Positions 7,459 through 14,675 of a stretch of 64,000 nt of DNA are shown here, one piece after another. Origin of the DNA: Leeuwenhoekiella polynyae (GTDB lineage Bacteria; Bacteroidota; Bacteroidia; Flavobacteriales; Flavobacteriaceae); the NCBI RefSeq assembly GCF_004104075.1, contig NZ_QOVK01000011.1, forward strand, positions 1 to 64,000, in the 5' to 3' direction. The translations under genes were made by a program, and so were the position numbers. The notes under the pieces were generated by a model, which was given only the letters and a program-made list of their open reading frames with translations, was not told the origin of the DNA and did no database searches. Each line of letters begins with the position of its first letter. Position 1 is the stretch's first letter.

Positions 7459-8250
7459 ATGAAGCATTATCCCAGTGAAATACACTTTGAGTCTTTTAAA
7501 TCGGGCTGCAGCCAGGCATTTAATGCGTTATACAAACACTATTACCGCCCCATCTACTGGATGGGCAGGAGTATGCTTAAAGATGTCTTTGTGGTAGAAA
7601 CACTCGTACAGGATGCCTTTTTAAGGCTGTGGTACAAACGCGACGATATCGAGTCGCCTCAACACCTGGTTAATTTCCTCTATGCGGTCATTTCCAATGA
7701 ATGCAAGTGGTTTTACACACGACCGGGGAATCAGTTTCAACGCAGTATTTACTCCTATGACTCTATTCTCAATTATCAGGACTATAGGTGGGGCTATGAT
7801 CCTGAAGCAGTCGATACGCATCTGGAAGATCAGCAAAACAGCCAAAAAGAATATGAGCAGGTAGTCGGTATATTGCCCTTGCTCGGAACGCGGTTCAAAC
7901 GCCTTATAGAACTGGGAATGCAACACGGCTTTAAATACAAAACCATTGCGGAGCATATGGGGATCAGCATTAAGGATGCCAGCAACCTGATGAAAGATGC
8001 TATTCAGCAGCTCAAAAATATCCTGCAGCAGGAGTGTCTGACTGAGGAGGAACGTTCGGTTTCAGAAGCTTCCAATCCACCCCAGGAGCTGACCGAACAG
8101 GAAACCCGGGTATTGACCCTGCGCTGCGAACAGCAGTATTCTTTTGCCCAGATCGCAAACGAACTCAAGCTTTCTCAAAAGGAAGTACACCGCGCCTTTA
8201 CGACGGCTTATAAGCTGTTACAACAGCACGAACACTTACAATCCGCTTAA
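7459..8250 (+). CDS. ECF-like sigma factor, partner of dCas12f, with two sigma4-like modules
   Basis: 263-aa RNA polymerase sigma-70 family protein. A sigma2-type region covers about 10-80 (QAFNALYKHYYRPIYWM then VQDAFLRLWYKRDD). Two HTH modules follow instead of one: about 130-190 (TIAEHMGISIKDASNLMKDA) and about 209-256 (SFAQIANELKLSQKEVHRAF). Ordinary ECF sigmas are about 180-200 aa with one sigma4, so the C-terminus is extended. The stop codon overlaps the start of the Cas12f-like gene, so the two proteins are probably made together. In known dCas12f-sigmaE systems the RNA-guided protein brings this sigma and RNA polymerase to the target. No anti-sigma gene is adjacent, which fits recruitment rather than stress release. 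Confidence 0.87.
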   Translation: MKHYPSEIHFESFKSGCSQAFNALYKHYYRPIYWMGRSMLKDVFVVETLVQDAFLRLWYKRDDIESPQHLVNFLYAVISNECKWFYTRPGNQFQRSIYSYDSILNYQDYRWGYDPEAVDTHLEDQQNSQKEYEQVVGILPLLGTRFKRLIELGMQHGFKYKTIAEHMGISIKDASNLMKDAIQQLKNILQQECLTEEERSVSEASNPPQELTEQETRVLTLRCEQQYSFAQIANELKLSQKEVHRAFTTAYKLLQQHEHLQSA

Positions 8251-9350
8251 TGATGAAAAACAAAACCCTCAGCCTAACTCGCAAGATCCAACTCAATATA
8301 GACCTGCCCGATTATGAGGAGCGTAAAGCAGCAATGGCCAAACTTTACGATTGGCAATACTGCTGTTTTAAGGCTTCCAATATCATCGTCTCACACCTCT
8401 ATGTGCAGGAAATGATCAAGGAATTTTTTTATTTGACCGAGGACATTCAGTATAAACTGGCAGATCAAAAGAAAGACGAAAACGGCATTCTAAACCGCTC
8501 GCGTATCAACACCACCTACCGGGTGATCTCAGACCGGTTTAAAGGTAAAATTCCAACCGAAATCTTATCGAGTTTAAACCGGAACTTAGAAAGTGCATTT
8601 AAAAAAAATGCACCGGAGTACTGGAGTGGGGAGCGCTCCCTTCAAAATTTTAAAAGAGATAATGGCTTTCCGTTTGGTCCCAACAGTATGTTCAGCTTTA
8701 AATACGATGAAGAACGAAATTGTTTTTGTTTCCGACTTTTTAAGATTCCCTTTTGCACCTATTTGGGCCGGGACTTCTCCGATAAGCGGGTTTTGTTACA
8801 CCGGGTACTCAAAGCGGATACCCGTTTACGCACCTCCCAGATCCAATTAAAAAACGGGAAGATATTCTGGCTGGCGGTCTTTGATATCGAGCAAGAGCAA
8901 CACGCCTTAAAGCCTAATGTGGTTGCTGAGGCTTCTTTATCACTAGAATATCCCATTACCGTCAAGATTGGTAGTAATCGAACGACTATTGGAACAAAAG
9001 AGGAGTTTTTATACCGTAGGCTGGCGATACAGGCCGCCCGTAAACGGGCGATGGCCGGATCGGTACATTCCCGTGGTGGCCACGGGCGCAAACGCAAACT
9101 CAAGGCCGTAGAAAAATATAAGGATAAAGAAACCAAGTATGTCAATCAGCGCTTGCACGTGTATAGTCGTAAACTCATTGATTTTTGCGTCAAACATCAA
9201 GCCGGTACCTTGATACTGGTAAATCAGGAAGCCAAAATAGAAGCCGCACATGAAAAGGATTTTGTACTTAGAAACTGGAATTATTACGAACTCATGACTA
9301 AAATCAAATACAAAGCGGAAAAGGCTGGGATTGAGTTGGTCGTAGGATAA
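8250..9350 (+). CDS. Nuclease-dead Cas12f/TnpB-like RNA-guided DNA-binding protein (dCas12f)
   Basis: 366-aa protein related to Cas12f and TnpB. The C-terminal part keeps the family layout: an Arg/Lys-rich helical stretch (about 255-315), a LILVNQEA strand and the segment RNWNYYELMTKIKYKAEKAG. Catalytic residues are lost. The RuvC-I block reads VKIGS (238-242) where GIDLG is expected, RuvC-II reads LVNQE where IED is expected, and the protein stops at ELVVG, before the zinc finger and the third RuvC aspartate. No frameshift is evident: the first guide-RNA hairpin starts 18 nt after the stop. Its start overlaps the sigma-factor stop (TAATG). The combination of a dead nuclease, a linked sigma factor and adjacent guide RNAs indicates RNA-guided transcription rather than cleavage. 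Confidence 0.87.
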   Translation: MMKNKTLSLTRKIQLNIDLPDYEERKAAMAKLYDWQYCCFKASNIIVSHLYVQEMIKEFFYLTEDIQYKLADQKKDENGILNRSRINTTYRVISDRFKGKIPTEILSSLNRNLESAFKKNAPEYWSGERSLQNFKRDNGFPFGPNSMFSFKYDEERNCFCFRLFKIPFCTYLGRDFSDKRVLLHRVLKADTRLRTSQIQLKNGKIFWLAVFDIEQEQHALKPNVVAEASLSLEYPITVKIGSNRTTIGTKEEFLYRRLAIQAARKRAMAGSVHSRGGHGRKRKLKAVEKYKDKETKYVNQRLHVYSRKLIDFCVKHQAGTLILVNQEAKIEAAHEKDFVLRNWNYYELMTKIKYKAEKAGIELVVG

Positions 9351-9362
9351 ATTTGAACTGAA

Positions 9363-9454
9363 TAAGCGGGTGCTTGTACACCCCTAAGGTGAGATCAAAG
9401 ATACTCACTAAGTGTAACGGGCACATACAACGCGCGAGCTCATCGTATATTTAT
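9363..9454 (+). ncRNA. Guide RNA unit 1 of the dCas12f-sigma locus
   Basis: Scaffold with three stems: GGGTG/CACCC (9368-9383), GTGAG/CTCAC (9389-9408) and GTGT/GCAC (9412-9424). It ends in ACAACGCG at 9427-9434, the invariant 3' end of the scaffolds. The guide would begin at 9435 with CGAGCTCATCGTAT. No matching target was found in this window. Ends of the transcript are estimates. Confidence 0.78.
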
Positions 9455-9507
9455 ACTAGGCGGTAAAAACGGACTTTGAATATAATAATTTGGAAATTTA
9501 AACTAAT

Positions 9508-9599
9508 TAAGCGGGTGCTTGTACACCCATAAGGTGAGATTATAGCTACTCACTAAGTGTAACAGGCACATACAACGCGTGACATCTGACTTTTGACAA
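9508..9599 (+). ncRNA. Guide RNA unit 2 of the dCas12f-sigma locus
   Basis: Same three-stem scaffold as unit 1: GGGTG/CACCC at 9513-9528, GTGAG/CTCAC, GTGT/GCAC, closing with ACAACGCG at 9572-9579. The guide begins at 9580 with TGACATCTGACTTT. The scaffold differs from unit 1 mainly in loops, which is what a conserved RNA fold predicts. No target found in this window. Confidence 0.78.
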
Positions 9600-9655
9600 A
9601 TGGCGATTTAAAAAATAAAAAACGCTGAACTCCTAACTCAAAAGTCTAAACTAAA

Positions 9656-9748
9656 AAAGAGGGTGCTTGTACATCCGTAAAGTGAGATTCCAGATACTCA
9701 CTAAGTGCGACGGAGCACATACAACGCGTGAGCTTGCTTATTAACCAA
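9656..9748 (+). ncRNA. Guide RNA unit 3, with a target next to the qat operon
   Basis: Scaffold stems at 9661-9676, then GTGAG/CTCAC, then GTGC/GCAC. The third stem is a perfect pair here where units 1 and 2 have a G-U. It closes with ACAACGCG at 9721-9728. The guide starts at 9729 with TGAGCTTGCTTATT. These 14 nt plus the preceding G match 7030-7016 on the minus strand exactly, immediately upstream of the XRE gene that heads qatABCD. Confidence 0.8.
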
Positions 9749-9821
9749 CTCAAGAAACGAAGCCGTACTGATGAAAGAAAAGTAAATGATATTTTGAATG
9801 AACTATAAAATGACCTTTAGG

Positions 9822-9911
9822 GTTGAGGGTACTTGTATACCCGTAGGGTGAGGGTTACGCTCACTAAATGTCATAGGGCATATACAACGGGCGTGAGTGA
9901 ACTGTAAACTC
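9822..9911 (+). ncRNA. Guide RNA unit 4 of the dCas12f-sigma locus
   Basis: The most diverged unit. Stem 1 is GGGTA/TACCC (9827-9842), a compensated change from GGGTG/CACCC. Stem 2 is GTGAG/CTCAC with a shorter loop, and stem 3 is ATGT with GCAT. It closes with ACAACGGG at 9884-9891. The guide starts at 9892 with CGTGAGTGAACTGT. No target found in this window. Confidence 0.72.
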
Positions 9912-10184
9912 AAATACTTAGAAATCCTTCCTATTCCAGTTCTCAAACTTTTCGTCATCCAGTTCATTTTAGCACCTTTTATCGCTTTGAACTAATCATC
10001 CAAATTCGGAACTCCATTGGTTTTCTGAAAAAAATCTGACACCTGAAATGCAAGCAGATTAAATCGATTTGTCGCAAAATCTTCACTAAAAATAGGGGCT
10101 CCCAGAGCTTTTGTCGCAAAAATCTAAAGATCAATCAGTAATAAAAAATTATCAATTAACTGATTACCAACAACTTAATCCATA

Positions 10185-10232
10185 AATGTATACCGTAACA
10201 GCGCGCAGCGTGTTACCCTCTTGCTATACATT
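10185..10232. repeat. Imperfect cruciform element
   Basis: Outer arms AATGTATA (10185-10192) and TATACATT (10225-10232) and inner arms GTAACA (10195-10200) and TGTTAC (10211-10216) are exact complements around a GC-rich loop. It sits in non-coding DNA and is followed by CCTCCGCTTCGCTCC. Function unknown; possibly a dispersed palindromic element. Confidence 0.45.
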
Positions 10233-10342
10233 TTCCTCCGCTTCGCTCCCTAAAATGCTACTTATTTTACCTGAAGGTAAGTAAAAAAGTTTCCATTAAT
10301 TTTGATATCAAATGCTGTCAAATTAAATGAGAAGCAAACCCC

Positions 10343-10371
10343 TTTACTTATTATATCTGGAGCGTTTTTCT
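10343..10371. repeat. 29-nt direct repeat, left copy
   Basis: TTTACTTATTATATCTGG followed by AGCGTTTTTCT is identical at 14128-14156. The two copies bracket the block from the small membrane protein to the TlpA-like gene. This could mark the ends of an inserted or duplicated cassette, or be a shared regulatory or intergenic repeat. Confidence 0.7.
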
Positions 10372-10491
10372 GTTTGTAACAACGGTTTAAAAAATCATTG
10401 AACAGATAACGGCGTAGCAGATTGAAAAAACGAATACGCTGGGTAACTTAAGTTACAAATGGGTAAGAAGTATTGAATTACATTTGTGCTT

Positions 10492-10857
10492 ATGGTTTTA
10501 CCCAGGTCTTACATACCAATTTTTTTCACCTTTATCTTTCTGATAAAGTTTATTGCTATTGATACGAATGCAGTGAGTTTACTATTCAAGGGTTCAGAGA
10601 CCACTTTTGTAAATCCCTATTGTAAAAAGAAAAACTCCCCAAAGCAAACCGGTCAAACTAAAAACCTGACAAAATCTGAAACCGAAACCTATACTATTTT
10701 GATTTTGAGTGGTTTTTGTGCCTCGCCATTACAGGTGACCTTTAACAACTGGGAGACATCGCTTGATGTGAGTACTCCGGTACCACCTGAAGAATCACCT
10801 TCGGCATTAATGTATCGCTATTCTGATAACGACTCTCCCCCTCCCCGAATGGGTTGA
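10492..10857 (+). CDS. Small conserved-looking membrane or secreted protein of unknown function
   Basis: 121 aa from the ATG at 10492; a GTG six bases upstream is also in frame. One hydrophobic N-terminal segment (about residues 8-26) is followed by a polar region with a NPYCKKK motif and a tail ending YRYSDNDSPPPRMG. The layout reminds me of small Bacteroidota proteins often found near metal-efflux genes, but that is a weak recollection and no efflux gene is adjacent. It is 122 bp upstream of the DoxX gene on the same strand and may be regulated with it. The 14-bp palindrome at 10443-10456 lies directly upstream. Confidence 0.6.
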   Translation: MVLPRSYIPIFFTFIFLIKFIAIDTNAVSLLFKGSETTFVNPYCKKKNSPKQTGQTKNLTKSETETYTILILSGFCASPLQVTFNNWETSLDVSTPVPPEESPSALMYRYSDNDSPPPRMG

Positions 10858-10979
10858 GTCCCTCCTCAAGAGAACTTATAATGTACTTGCCCTACCGGCA
10901 GGATCAAAGTGTTCTCAATTGGTACGAACCTTTACGGTAACGTACTTCATTTAAATTCACATCTATAACATTAGTAACA

Positions 10980-11381
10980 ATGGCTACTACAATTCGGGTA
11001 AGCCGTCGTTCCATTCAACTGTTACGCATACTGATAAGCGGTATTTTTCTCGTGGCGGGTTTTAATCACCTCGTTCATGTAGAAGAAACAGCTAAACGTA
11101 TAGAACAGGCCAGTTTTAAGGGTATTGCCTATTTCTTTGGTGATCCCCAAGTGCTGATTGTTCTATCAGGTATTGTAATGCTAACAGCTGGTTTCCTGTT
11201 CCTTATTGGGTACAAAACCAAATGGGCGGCATTGCTGTTAATGGCAGTACTCCTACCCATCACACTAACCATTCAGGTAGGGCAAATAAACACATTGGGC
11301 CCTCTCTTTAAAAACATAGCAATTTTTGGCGGACTTCTCTTTTTTGTATGGAACGATACCAGTAACCTTTTAAAAAAATAA
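10980..11381 (+). CDS. DoxX-family membrane protein
   Basis: 133-aa integral membrane protein with about four transmembrane helices (roughly 14-31, 57-77, 82-100 and 110-125). The N-terminal RILISGIFLVAGFNHLVH fits the DoxX/DoxD family: DoxD is a subunit of archaeal thiosulfate:quinone oxidoreductase, while many bacterial DoxX proteins have unknown redox roles. It is the first gene of a tightly packed unit with a DsrE-like protein (2 bp away), a SoxB-like hydrolase and a TlpA-like thioredoxin, all with possible sulfur or thiol chemistry. Confidence 0.8.
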   Translation: MATTIRVSRRSIQLLRILISGIFLVAGFNHLVHVEETAKRIEQASFKGIAYFFGDPQVLIVLSGIVMLTAGFLFLIGYKTKWAALLLMAVLLPITLTIQVGQINTLGPLFKNIAIFGGLLFFVWNDTSNLLKK

Positions 11382-11383
11382 TC

Positions 11384-11806
11384 ATGAAATTCTATTTATT
11401 CAGTTATATCCTTTTGATACTAAGCACCTTTAATACGGCTAAAACACAGGCACAGGAAAATCAACCAACAAAAAGTAATTATGTGGTACTCACTAAAAAA
11501 GTACCTCAATTGCAACCCATACTCCTCACAGCCGAAGCCCTTCGGGCTGAACAGGGCGATTCTTTTGGGGATTTTCAGGTCATTATTTGCGGAAAAGAAA
11601 TTGGAGATATAACTCAGGATGACCTAATTACCCCATTCATTGAACGGGCAAAAAAAGCAGGGGTCCAGATAATAGCCTGTGGATTTTCACTGAAGAAGTT
11701 TAAGGTGAGCAGAGCGGCGGTACCTTCCGGGATTAAAATTGTGGAAAACGGAATCCTGCACAATTTCCGGTTACAGCATAAAGGTTATAAAAGCTTAAGT
11801 CTTTAA
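11384..11806 (+). CDS. DsrE-family sulfur-relay-like protein, exported
   Basis: 140 aa with an N-terminal signal peptide (hydrophobic residues 3-17, then AKTQAQ) and a DsrE/YchN-like fold. A Cys in VIICGKEIGD and a second in IIACGFSLKKF are the candidate sulfur-carrying residues. DsrE-type proteins bind or relay persulfide sulfur. An exported form suggests periplasmic work with the neighbouring SoxB-like enzyme. Starts 2 bp after the DoxX gene. Confidence 0.75.
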   Translation: MKFYLFSYILLILSTFNTAKTQAQENQPTKSNYVVLTKKVPQLQPILLTAEALRAEQGDSFGDFQVIICGKEIGDITQDDLITPFIERAKKAGVQIIACGFSLKKFKVSRAAVPSGIKIVENGILHNFRLQHKGYKSLSL

Positions 11807-11821
11807 GAACATAAGAAAGAG

Positions 11822-13480
11822 ATGAAAATGATTCACAGATTTAAATTAAACATCCTTGTATTTTTGAGCTTGCCCGTAATACTGGTGAACTGTAAAACCG
11901 AAAAGGTCAAGGCTACAGATCGCCCAAATAGCTCAGGGGATACCTTAAGTATAACCATCCTGCAAACTGCGGATATTCACGGACAGCTGGATCCGCATCC
12001 CGAACTTTTTCGCGAAGATGGAAAAATCGTATTCAGGGAACGAGGGGGACTGGCCCATGTAAAAACCCTCTTTGCTGAGGAGCGTAAAAAGAGTCCCGGT
12101 CGCACACTTATTGTGGATGGAGGTGATTTAATACAGGGCAGTGGGTATACAGCGCTTTCTCAAGGTAAGGTAATGCCCGAAATCATAAAGAACATGGGGT
12201 ACGATATTATCATACCCGGCAACTGGGAAGTAGTTTATGGAAAAGAGGTGATGATGGAAATCATGCAAGGCTATGACACAGAGGTCATCGCGCAGAATAT
12301 GGTTCACAAAGGGAGCATGGACCTCTTATTTCCTCCTTATTCAATTCAGGAAATTGAAGGGATTCGTCTGGGGTTTATAGGGATTAATGATCCAGATGTA
12401 CCGGTGCGACAGAATCCCATATTCAGCAAGGGTATCGGGTTTAGTGGTCTTACCGATGATCTTAAGAAGCACATGGAACACCTCAAGTTACAGGAGCGTG
12501 TGGACGTTCTTTTTCTGGTTACCCATTTGGGCATATTTAAGCAGGTAGAGCTGGCGAATAATCCGTTGGCAGCGCAAGCCGATTATATTTTGGGCAATGA
12601 CACTCATGAACGGGTACGAAAACCCATAACGGGTAAATATGCCAAGGTTACAGAGCCTGGAGCCTTTGGTTCTTTTGTAGGTAAGTTGATCTTGCATTTT
12701 GTAAACGGAGAACTGGTAGGTGATGATTATGAACTTCTTGATGTTGACCCTGAATTATACCCTGCAGATCCGGGGATTCAGGATTTAATAAATAGGAAAA
12801 AAGCGCCCTACAAGGATTCTCTGGAAACCGTGATAGGGTATACAAAAACTCCGCTTTACCGCTATCTCACCGTTGAAAACCCGATGGATAATATGATTAC
12901 GAATGCTGCCCGCTGGAAAACCGGCGTGGATATTGCCATTTCAAACGGCTTTCGCTTTGGAAACCCTATAGTACCTGAACCTGATAAACCTGCACCAATC
13001 ACCCGGGCCAATTTATGGAATTTACTTCCTGTCAACGAAAAAATCAAAACAGGTAAAGCTACCGGAATTCAGATTAAGAACTGGTTAGAACAGGAAATGC
13101 ACAATGCGTTTTCTCAAAAACCCACGGAGCGTTTTGGAGGATGGCTCGTCCGATTTTCGGGTATGAACGTGGTTTTTAACAGTCAGAATAAGAAAGGGCA
13201 TCGTATTGAACGTATCACCGTAAATGGAAGACCCATGCAGGATGATGTGTATTATACCCTGTCGGCCTGTTTGCGTCCCGGGGATCCCATAGATAATTTA
13301 TGCAGGATGCCAGATGTAAAGGATGTTGAGGTTAAAGATTATACGATACATGAGGCAGTAGAAGACTATTTAAAGGAAATGTCGCCCGTTTCCCCTAAGC
13401 TGGAAGGTCGGGCGTATTGTGAATATCTGGGAACTGAATCTTTTTCAACAGTTCCGGAAACAAATTATGAATTTCATTAA
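11822..13480 (+). CDS. SoxB-like / 5'-nucleotidase-family metallohydrolase, lipoprotein
   Basis: 552 aa. The N-terminus looks like a lipoprotein signal (LPVILVNC, Cys at about 25). The metallophosphoesterase domain shows QTADIHGQ, DGGDLIQGSG, GNWEVVYG, VTHLG and GNDTHE, and a 5'-nucleotidase C-terminal domain follows (NGFRFGNP, about residue 375). The GNWEVVYG block resembles the corresponding GHWEFTYG block of SoxB, the dimanganese thiosulfohydrolase, more than ordinary UshA. With DoxX, DsrE and TlpA neighbours this supports a sulfur role, but no other sox genes are visible, so a nucleotidase remains possible. Confidence 0.78.
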   Translation: MKMIHRFKLNILVFLSLPVILVNCKTEKVKATDRPNSSGDTLSITILQTADIHGQLDPHPELFREDGKIVFRERGGLAHVKTLFAEERKKSPGRTLIVDGGDLIQGSGYTALSQGKVMPEIIKNMGYDIIIPGNWEVVYGKEVMMEIMQGYDTEVIAQNMVHKGSMDLLFPPYSIQEIEGIRLGFIGINDPDVPVRQNPIFSKGIGFSGLTDDLKKHMEHLKLQERVDVLFLVTHLGIFKQVELANNPLAAQADYILGNDTHERVRKPITGKYAKVTEPGAFGSFVGKLILHFVNGELVGDDYELLDVDPELYPADPGIQDLINRKKAPYKDSLETVIGYTKTPLYRYLTVENPMDNMITNAARWKTGVDIAISNGFRFGNPIVPEPDKPAPITRANLWNLLPVNEKIKTGKATGIQIKNWLEQEMHNAFSQKPTERFGGWLVRFSGMNVVFNSQNKKGHRIERITVNGRPMQDDVYYTLSACLRPGDPIDNLCRMPDVKDVEVKDYTIHEAVEDYLKEMSPVSPKLEGRAYCEYLGTESFSTVPETNYEFH

Positions 13481-13491
13481 AAAAAATAATT

Positions 13492-14097
13492 ATGACTATA
13501 AAGAGAAAGTGGGTTCAGTATGTTGCTCTACTGGGTATTGGTTTTATTGTGTATAGCACTGGGTTTCTTACTGAAATCAGTGCTTTCGCACAACGGGGTT
13601 TACTTGAAACGGGATTGGTGAATCCCGATCTAAACGATAGGGAGCAGTTAAGCAGCACCCATACTGATGCCCAAACGCAGCCTCTTGTACCTAAAGCCGA
13701 TTTCAACTTTGAATTAAGGAGTTCAGATGGTGAGCTTACAAATTTAAAAGCATTTGAAGGGAAAGTCATTTTTCTGAACTTTTGGGCCACGTGGTGCCCT
13801 CCGTGTATTGCAGAAATGCCCGGTATTAATAATCTTCATAAAGAAATGGGAGACGAAGTTGCTTTTATAATGCTGTCTTTTGATACTGATTTTGAAACAG
13901 CAAAAACGTATATCAAACGCAAAGGGTTTAATTTGCCCATTTACAGTCCTGTATCTGCTATACCGTCAGTTTTTAGTACCAATGGGCTTCCTACAACGTA
14001 CGTTATCGATGCCCATGGGGACATTGTTATGACCCATCAGGGTATGGCCGATTATGATAACCGGGAATTCCGGGATTTTTTAAAGAGCTTAAAATAA
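13492..14097 (+). CDS. TlpA-like membrane-anchored thiol-disulfide oxidoreductase
   Basis: 201 aa with one N-terminal transmembrane segment (about 10-28) and a thioredoxin-fold domain carrying the active site WATWCPPC at about residues 97-104, followed by IAEMPGINNLH. The cis-Pro region is GLPTTYVID. TlpA/ResA-type proteins reduce disulfides in the periplasm, for instance in cytochrome maturation or to keep Sox-type proteins reduced. It is last in the DoxX-DsrE-SoxB-like unit, 11 bp after the hydrolase, and is probably its reductant. Confidence 0.88.
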   Translation: MTIKRKWVQYVALLGIGFIVYSTGFLTEISAFAQRGLLETGLVNPDLNDREQLSSTHTDAQTQPLVPKADFNFELRSSDGELTNLKAFEGKVIFLNFWATWCPPCIAEMPGINNLHKEMGDEVAFIMLSFDTDFETAKTYIKRKGFNLPIYSPVSAIPSVFSTNGLPTTYVIDAHGDIVMTHQGMADYDNREFRDFLKSLK

Positions 14098-14127
14098 GCT
14101 GGTCTGGTAAACTGTACTGGGGTCCCA

Positions 14128-14156
14128 TTTACTTATTATATCTGGAGCGTTTTTCT
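14128..14156. repeat. 29-nt direct repeat, right copy
   Basis: Identical to 10343-10371. It begins 31 bp after the TlpA-like gene. The two copies are 3.8 kb apart and enclose five genes. Confidence 0.7.
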
Positions 14157-14289
14157 TGGTGTTTCATCCAGCTCAGAACGCTTCAACAACCACCTTTTTT
14201 AAGATCAAGGCAACGAAAAAAAGGATCTGAATTGCAGTTCCATTTACTTCCCATAGCGCCATCGCGTTTCCTTTTCGACAGACTTCCTT

Positions 14290-14357
14290 TTAAAATTTAG
14301 CAAGGAAGCGCTTTTATAAAAAGTGCGACAGGGGAGCCTGGTTATGCAAAGCGGCTC
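14290..14357. repeat. Dispersed intergenic repeat, copy 1
   Basis: Shares a diverged sequence with 49029-49097. Conserved words are TTAAAATTTAG, GCTTTTATAAAAAG and GAGCCTG..TATGCAAA in the same order and spacing. Both copies lie in non-coding DNA, so this is probably a dispersed repeat family. Confidence 0.5.
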
Positions 14358-14474
14358 CGGCTAAATTTTAGTTCTTAACCGAAAAGGAAATGGGTGCTGT
14401 GCAGGATGTCAACTACCAGTTTGGAGTTGGTTAAAAGTTTCTTGTAAAACGCAAACTTGAAGTCAGCAGGATCA

Positions 14475-14616
14475 GCGAACGCAATCCTCCCGACAGCTGT
14501 CGAGATCTGGGATTGGGTTCAAGATTTTGGAATAAACCTCTTTTTCTGGAATGAAACCCTTCGACTTTGCTCAGGACAGGCCTTTTGCGGAATGGAGGAA
14601 AATGGGGTTTATTCCC
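14475..14616. repeat. Imperfect direct repeat flanking hipBST, left copy
   Basis: Shares GCGAACGCAATCCT, AAGATTTTGGAATAAA and GGGTTTATTCCC, in order, with 16428-16574. Within each copy GGAATAAA and TTTATTCC form an inverted pair. The two copies lie on either side of the toxin-antitoxin operon. Confidence 0.6.
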
Positions 14617-14675
14617 ATTCTACATTATCCATTTAAGAGCTTTTAAGTCCTTAAAAAGCAATAGAAAATAAGGAA

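Larger units (their letters stand above)
9912..10491. other. Intergenic region with palindromes and short repeats
   Basis: 580 bases without a credible gene. It contains a doubled word TTTGTCGCAAAAATCT (10068-10082 with one A fewer, and 10110-10125), an imperfect cruciform at 10185-10232, the first copy of a 29-nt repeat (10343-10371) and an exact 14-bp palindrome GTAACTTAAGTTAC (10443-10456). The last lies just upstream of the next gene and may be an operator. Confidence 0.5.

Noticed and set aside
7621-7956. Minus-strand ORF of 111 codons inside the sigma gene
   Set aside because: Antisense shadow of a gene with clear sigma2 and HTH motifs.
8250-9350. Annotation as an IS200/IS605 TnpB transposon gene
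   Set aside because: No tnpA, no transposon ends, RuvC residues lost, C-terminus missing, a sigma factor overlapping its start and four guide scaffolds after it. An exapted dCas12f fits better.
9361-9911. CRISPR array downstream of the Cas12f-like gene
   Set aside because: Units are about 72 nt of folded scaffold with variable loops and long unequal spacing (145-166 nt), not identical short repeats. They are separate guide RNAs.
11822-13480. Complete Sox thiosulfate-oxidation system
   Set aside because: Only a SoxB-like protein is seen; soxXA, soxYZ and soxCD are not in the window.
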